Shown here piece after piece: positions 6,024-9,021 of a stretch of 9,021 nt of DNA. The stretch spans positions 1-9,021 of the forward strand of contig JAHXIM010000282.1 in NCBI GenBank assembly GCA_025655635.1, given 5' to 3'. Within the stretch, counting starts at the first letter, position 1; each line of letters opens with the position of its first letter. Below the pieces are notes generated by a model. That model was not told the origin of the DNA. It searched no databases and saw only the letters and a list, made by a program, of their open reading frames with translations. Made by a program: the position numbers and the translations under genes. The DNA comes from a gamma proteobacterium symbiont of Lucinoma myriamae (GTDB taxonomy: Bacteria > Pseudomonadota > Gammaproteobacteria > GRL18).

Positions 6024-7088
6024 TTATGTCATACGTCTGATGAGTAATGAGGCAATGAAAAAAATACTGATGGTGATAAAACTGGCACTAAAAAAAGGAC
6101 TTAAATCATACACTAAACCAAATTGAGCGGTAATTTTATTGGTAATAGTAAAAATTACTCCGATAAAAACGCCTATCATAAGACGGCTGCCGGCATTACT
6201 TGTGCGAGAAGAGCTAAAAACAAAGGGCACGGATAATAATAGCATAGCTGCGATGGTGAAAGGCTGAACAATTTTGCCCCAAAAAGCTAACCAGTATTGG
6301 TTGCTGTCCAAATTATTTGCATCCAGATAACTGGAGTAACGATAAAGCCCTTCAGCAGATAAATATTCCAAATTAGAAATAATGACGTCAACCAGCTCCA
6401 GATCCAGCAGTGTCGGCCAGCGTGCTTTGTCGATTTGGTTAACAATGACTTTATCTTCAGTAATAAAGGTTTGCTGGATATCGTTTAAAATCCAGTCTTT
6501 ACCATCATAGTGAGCATGTGCGGCCTGAGTGCTGACCTTGAGACTCTTATCGTCAGAGAAGCTGAAAATACTGACATTTCCCAGTGTTTTATCAGAAGTA
6601 ATAGCATGTATTTTGGTAAAGGTATTCTTATCGCGTATCCAGATAGCATCTTCTGAAATGCTATGTGTTGTGCCGTGTACCTTTGATGACCAATGATTTT
6701 CTGCAATTTTTTCTGTAATGGGCAGGATGTATTCACCCATAATAAACATGAAAATGGCAAGAATAAAGGCTGCTTTCATGACAGAGAAAACAATGTTGCC
6801 AATAGATACTCCTGCAGCGCGAATGGCAACGAGTTCATTATTGCTATTTAACGTACCCAGTCCCATCATTGCTCCAAGCAGCACTGAAAATGGAAAGAGT
6901 TGATATATTCGCCTGGGCACAGTAAACAATGCGTAATAAAAGGCATCACTAATTTCAAACGCACCTCTGCCAACATATTTAAATATATCTGCCAGTGAAA
7001 TAAAGCTATAGAGTGATAAAATAATAAGCAGAAACAATAAGGTTGAGTAAATAACTGTTTTTATAATATAGCGATCAAGAAGATTCAT
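6024..7088 (-). CDS. lptG: LPS export ABC transporter permease LptG
   Basis: The 354-residue protein matches LptG (YjgP/YjgQ family), one of the two permease subunits of the inner-membrane LptB2FG complex that extracts lipopolysaccharide and passes it to the LptC-LptA bridge. It opens with the family's LDRYI motif. Membrane segments lie at about 8-32, 58-78, 97-120, 268-290, 301-320 and 331-350, with a periplasmic beta-jellyroll domain between the third and fourth (about 125-265). The cytoplasmic stretch NNELVAIRAAGVS (83-95), which couples to LptB, is well conserved. Length is normal. The ATG has no good ribosome site but is fixed by the family start. Upstream on the same strand is a small membrane protein and apaG rather than lptF, which usually sits next to lptG. 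A TATAAT (7150-7145) lies upstream without a matching -35. Confidence 0.93.
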   Translation of the reverse strand: MNLLDRYIIKTVIYSTLLFLLIILSLYSFISLADIFKYVGRGAFEISDAFYYALFTVPRRIYQLFPFSVLLGAMMGLGTLNSNNELVAIRAAGVSIGNIVFSVMKAAFILAIFMFIMGEYILPITEKIAENHWSSKVHGTTHSISEDAIWIRDKNTFTKIHAITSDKTLGNVSIFSFSDDKSLKVSTQAAHAHYDGKDWILNDIQQTFITEDKVIVNQIDKARWPTLLDLELVDVIISNLEYLSAEGLYRYSSYLDANNLDSNQYWLAFWGKIVQPFTIAAMLLLSVPFVFSSSRTSNAGSRLMIGVFIGVIFTITNKITAQFGLVYDLSPFFSASFITISIFFIASLLIRRMT

Positions 7089-7176
7089 TTTTTATAAAAT
7101 GTTTTTTGCAATAGAAGATAGAGAATATAATACGTTATTCACTTATTATACGAATTCAGAAATGACAAATTATCAT

Positions 7177-7359
7177 CTAGTTCCATTTATAGTTTAAGTG
7201 GGATAGCTTGCAGCCGAGATGATTGAGAAAACTGGTGAACATCCACACCAGACTAATAAATAAAATCTGCAACGAAAGCAGGGCAAAAGACAGTAAAGTA
7301 ATAAGCATAGCAAAAAAACTGATAATCAAATGACCGATTTTGCCTACTTTATCTACCAC
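7177..7359 (-). CDS. Small hydrophobic membrane protein, 60 residues, GTG start
   Basis: I do not recognise this protein. It has a short basic N-terminus (MVDKVGKIGH), one long hydrophobic stretch (about residues 10-46, long enough for one tight hairpin or one to two membrane helices) and a short polar tail with one cysteine. The start is GTG at 7359-7357: AAGAGAAAG lies just upstream and an in-frame stop precedes it, so no earlier start is possible. A -10-like TATACT lies at 7415-7410 without a -35. It sits between apaG and lptG on the same strand, 88 bases before lptG. It has no similarity that I can see to LptF. Its reality rests on the ribosome site and hydrophobicity; conservation was not testable. 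Confidence 0.5.
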   Translation of the reverse strand: MVDKVGKIGHLIISFFAMLITLLSFALLSLQILFISLVWMFTSFLNHLGCKLSHLNYKWN

Positions 7360-7530
7360 ATGCTTTCTCTTTTATGTCAATTATTGTGAATTTTAGCTGG
7401 TTTTTTTAAAGTATAGTCTTAATTTTTAGAAATTAACACTACTCTCAACATAACTATTTAATTTGTAATAGTTGCAAATGAATAATAGGTGCTGCGGCTT
7501 TATCTGCAGGATAATAAAAATAGCGACTGA

Positions 7531-7932
7531 TTAATGAAGAAATCCGGGTTTGGCTAGCGTAAATGGATGGATTTCAGCATCAAACATCTGGCCGTCACCG
7601 GCTTTCATTTGATAACTGCCCTGCATGCTGCCAACAGGTGTTTGAATGATTGTACCGCTGGTGTAGGTAAAGTCTTCGCCAGGTTTTAAATAGGGGTGTT
7701 CGCCAACGACACCAGGGCCTTTGACTTCCTGCGTTTTACCATCGGCGTCAGTAATTATCCAATGACGAGAAATCAGTTGAGCGGTTTCGGTGCCTTTGTT
7801 TAAGATATTAATGGTATAAGAAAAAACATAGCGTTCATCATCGGGTGCTGATTGTGCCTCTATGTATTGTACTGTTACATCTATGGAAATCTTATATTTA
7901 TCACTACTCTGATCGATACTGGAGTCGGACAT
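7531..7932 (-). CDS. apaG: ApaG domain protein (CorD)
   Basis: The 133-residue protein matches ApaG over its length: a small cytoplasmic fibronectin-III-like beta sandwich. Hallmarks are SRHWIITDADGKTQEV, the GPGVVGEHPYLKPGE loop (glycine-rich, conserved as GxGVVG), and YTSGTIIQTPVGSMQGSYQM, ending in PGFLH. ApaG (CorD) has been linked to Co2+/Mg2+ resistance and often sits beside apaH and ksgA; its biochemical role remains unsettled (family knowledge). Neither apaH nor ksgA is visible here. The N-terminal dozen residues are polar and poorly conserved. AGGA lies seven to eight bases before the ATG. A -10-like TATACT (7978-7973) with only a weak -35 could be its promoter. Confidence 0.93.
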   Translation of the reverse strand: MSDSSIDQSSDKYKISIDVTVQYIEAQSAPDDERYVFSYTINILNKGTETAQLISRHWIITDADGKTQEVKGPGVVGEHPYLKPGEDFTYTSGTIIQTPVGSMQGSYQMKAGDGQMFDAEIHPFTLAKPGFLH

Positions 7933-8032
7933 TTTTTTTCCTAAGCAGTTAACAGAAATTTTTAACCCGGTAAGTATACCCGATTATTAAAGTGAAGCAC
8001 TAATAATAAGTTATGATTATTAATGTTGTAGA

Positions 8033-8333
8033 TTAAGTCTGTTGAAATGTATTTGGCCTATTAGTATCGTCATCCTGCTCATCAACATGATTTTTAGCTT
8101 TTAAGACTGCATCTTTGACTGCTTTGTCCATTTCGGCACGTTCGTTAGTGGTAAGAAAAAAAAGCCATATCAACATCGTGACGTACATAGCGTGAGGGAA
8201 GCATATTTAATGCAATACAGGCAATATCCTGTAAATAATCCTCGTCTATACTTCTAATGTCTTCGACGAAACTATGAATTAATTCTCTGACAACAAGAGT
8301 TTCATAATAATTGTGAATTGAATCAAAACGCAT
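8033..8333 (-). pseudogene. ComFB-family protein gene with a one-base frameshift
   Basis: The first 59 residues (8333 to about 8157) match the late-competence ComFB family: IHNYYETLVVRELI, DYLQDIACIALNMLPSRYVRHDVDMAFF. The frame then stops after three odd residues (SYH, stop at 8147-8145). In the next frame the normal family ending resumes at once: LTTNERAEMDKAVKDAVLKA, running to a stop at 8035-8033. The shift lies in a run of eight A (plus strand, 8156-8163); seven would give an intact 99-residue protein. It is either a real mutation, a slippery site or a sequencing error. The start is ATG 8333-8331 with CGGAG well spaced upstream; the longer open frame from 8435 overlaps the neighbouring gene and is not family-like. 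ComFB has unclear function in Bacillus, and a cyanobacterial homologue is a cyclic-di-GMP receptor. Confidence 0.8.
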
Positions 8334-8394
8334 AGTGACTCCGGAAAGTTGTGTAATATGTACTAGATTAGCTTTTCTTGACTTAAAAGCAAGC

Positions 8395-8877
8395 TTATTG
8401 ACGTAATTTCCAAGTGGGTATGTTGTTATTATCAATGATATTATGCTCTAATAACCACCGCCGTGCATCTTCTGCATCTTCTTCAAACCAGCGCTGCGCT
8501 GAGCCAAGTCTGAAGGTGTAGCCCCAGTCGTCCATATCAGCCATCATTGACTGCTGTCCCATATCTGGCAGGTAATCAGCCAGTAATATTTGTAAATAAC
8601 AAACACCATTTTCTTCATCATAACCACCCTCTGCATTAGTATCTAGATTTGAACGCCTTAAAGCATCCATGCATATATAATGACAGGATTCATGAAGTGC
8701 TGAATGGATAGGGGTGTCGTGTCGCACATAGAGTTGATTTTTAATGATTCCTGCTTCCGGTTCACCGAACCAGGTGCCTGGAATCGGGGCTTTATCTTCA
8801 AGCCAATTAACCTCTAATGAATAGCGCGCCAACACGCTTTCTAAGTTGCTTTTATGGTTTGTATCACAAAAAATCAT
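8395..8877 (-). CDS. Conserved protein with HExxH zinc-peptidase-like motif
   Basis: The 160-residue protein carries H62-E-S-C-H66, the HExxH pattern of zinc metallopeptidases, in SALHESCHYICMDALRR. A candidate third ligand, E88 or E89 in GGYDEENGVCYLQ, follows 22-23 residues after H66 in what should be the next helix, as in gluzincins. The C-terminal half (DMDDWGYTFRLGSAQRWFEEDAEDARRWLLEH) looks like a conserved helical segment of a gammaproteobacterial hypothetical family. There is no signal peptide or membrane segment, so it is cytoplasmic. Peptidase activity is inferred from the motif only; the substrate is unknown. Three cysteines lie in or near the site (C65, C69, C93). AGGG is 14 bases from the ATG, a weak ribosome site. 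ComFB follows 61 bases downstream with its own strong ribosome site, so the two are probably one operon. Confidence 0.7.
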   Translation of the reverse strand: MIFCDTNHKSNLESVLARYSLEVNWLEDKAPIPGTWFGEPEAGIIKNQLYVRHDTPIHSALHESCHYICMDALRRSNLDTNAEGGYDEENGVCYLQILLADYLPDMGQQSMMADMDDWGYTFRLGSAQRWFEEDAEDARRWLLEHNIIDNNNIPTWKLRQ

Positions 8878-8941
8878 TATTTAGTCAGCCCTGAAAAACA
8901 TATTATCTATTTGAAATGTAAGGAATTATCTCTATTTTTGA

Positions 8942-8997
8942 GTGACCAGATCGACCAGAAATGTTATAATAAGTGCAGATTTTCTGGTCGATTTGGT
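8942..8997 (+). promoter_or_regulatory. Sigma70-like promoter overlapped by a 17-bp inverted-repeat operator
   Basis: GTGACC (8942-8947, 4 of 6 to -35) and a perfect TATAAT (8965-8970) are 17 bases apart and point right. Around the -10 lies a long inverted repeat: 8945-8961 against 8981-8997, 16 of 17 positions complementary with 19 bases between. Each arm holds two tandem copies of GACCAG or its complement (8944-8949, 8952-8957; complement at 8984-8989 and a degenerate one at 8992-8997). One arm covers the -35/spacer, the other the start of transcription, so a bound dimer pair would block polymerase. The repressor is unknown; the gene downstream is a natural candidate for autoregulation. Confidence 0.55.
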
Positions 8998-9004
8998 GAA
9001 AAAA

Positions 9005-9021
9005 ATGTACTCAACAGCAGG
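9005..9021 (+). CDS. Start of a rightward gene cut by the window edge
   Basis: ATG at 9005-9007 opens MYSTAG and runs off the window. A GTG at 8996-8998 is in the same frame and would add MKK. GGTGA seven bases before the ATG is a weak ribosome site. The gene is suggested mainly by the good promoter and operator just upstream. The product cannot be told from six residues. Confidence 0.4.

Noticed and set aside
6485..6760. 91-codon minus-strand frame within lptG
   Set aside because: It is an out-of-frame shadow of lptG, which is conserved across the whole region.
7452..7473. AT-rich 7-bp hairpin (AACTATT / AATAGTT) downstream of apaG
   Set aside because: The stem is weak and AT-only apart from one G/C pair, without a T-run, and such pairs are expected by chance in this base composition.
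8334..8435. Longer start for the ComFB-family frame
   Set aside because: The extra 34 residues do not resemble the family, overlap the upstream HExxH gene, and the internal ATG at 8333 has a far better ribosome site.

Overview
The window looks like an AT-rich gammaproteobacterial chromosome segment. This rests on the set of recognisable housekeeping genes: LptG of the lipopolysaccharide exporter, ApaG, the ribosome-associated heat-shock protein Hsp15, the nucleoside phosphorylase PpnP and a DUF455 ferritin-like protein. No species can be named from the sequence alone. No rRNA, tRNA, CRISPR array or replication origin is visible.

Left part (1-2581), all on the minus strand: a rhodanese-domain exported protein and ppnP form a two-gene unit, followed by a large perfect hairpin. 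Then comes a membrane-bound heme-type sensor (DUF3365 / HAMP / GAF / PAS). The sensor stops abruptly inside its PAS domain at the left edge, where foreign-looking sequence begins, probably one end of an insertion sequence. Its output domain is missing.

Middle (2582-5207): a DUF455 di-iron ferritin-like gene runs rightward and converges on hslR (Hsp15). Divergent from hslR is the most unusual gene here. It is a RAYT-type (Y1 transposase family) protein whose open reading frame is intact and which keeps a C-terminal helix-turn-helix, but both HUH histidines and the catalytic tyrosine are replaced. It looks like a transposase fold reused as a DNA- or RNA-binding protein. A short hairpin lies just upstream of its start, and a strong 13-bp hairpin separates it from the next gene.

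Right part (5208-8877), all on the minus strand: a secreted Met-rich protein with a good sigma70-like promoter and a TTG start, lptG without an adjacent lptF, a 60-residue membrane protein with a GTG start, apaG, a ComFB-family gene broken by one extra base in a run of eight A/T, and a conserved protein with an HExxH zinc-peptidase-like motif. At the right edge, a sigma70-like promoter for a rightward gene has its -10 box between the arms of a near-perfect 17-bp inverted repeat, which suggests tight repression or autoregulation.

Two genes point loosely towards cyclic-di-GMP signalling: the truncated sensor, whose lost output may have been GGDEF/EAL or a kinase, and ComFB, a family with a known c-di-GMP receptor. 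Both are damaged here. The link is inference only.
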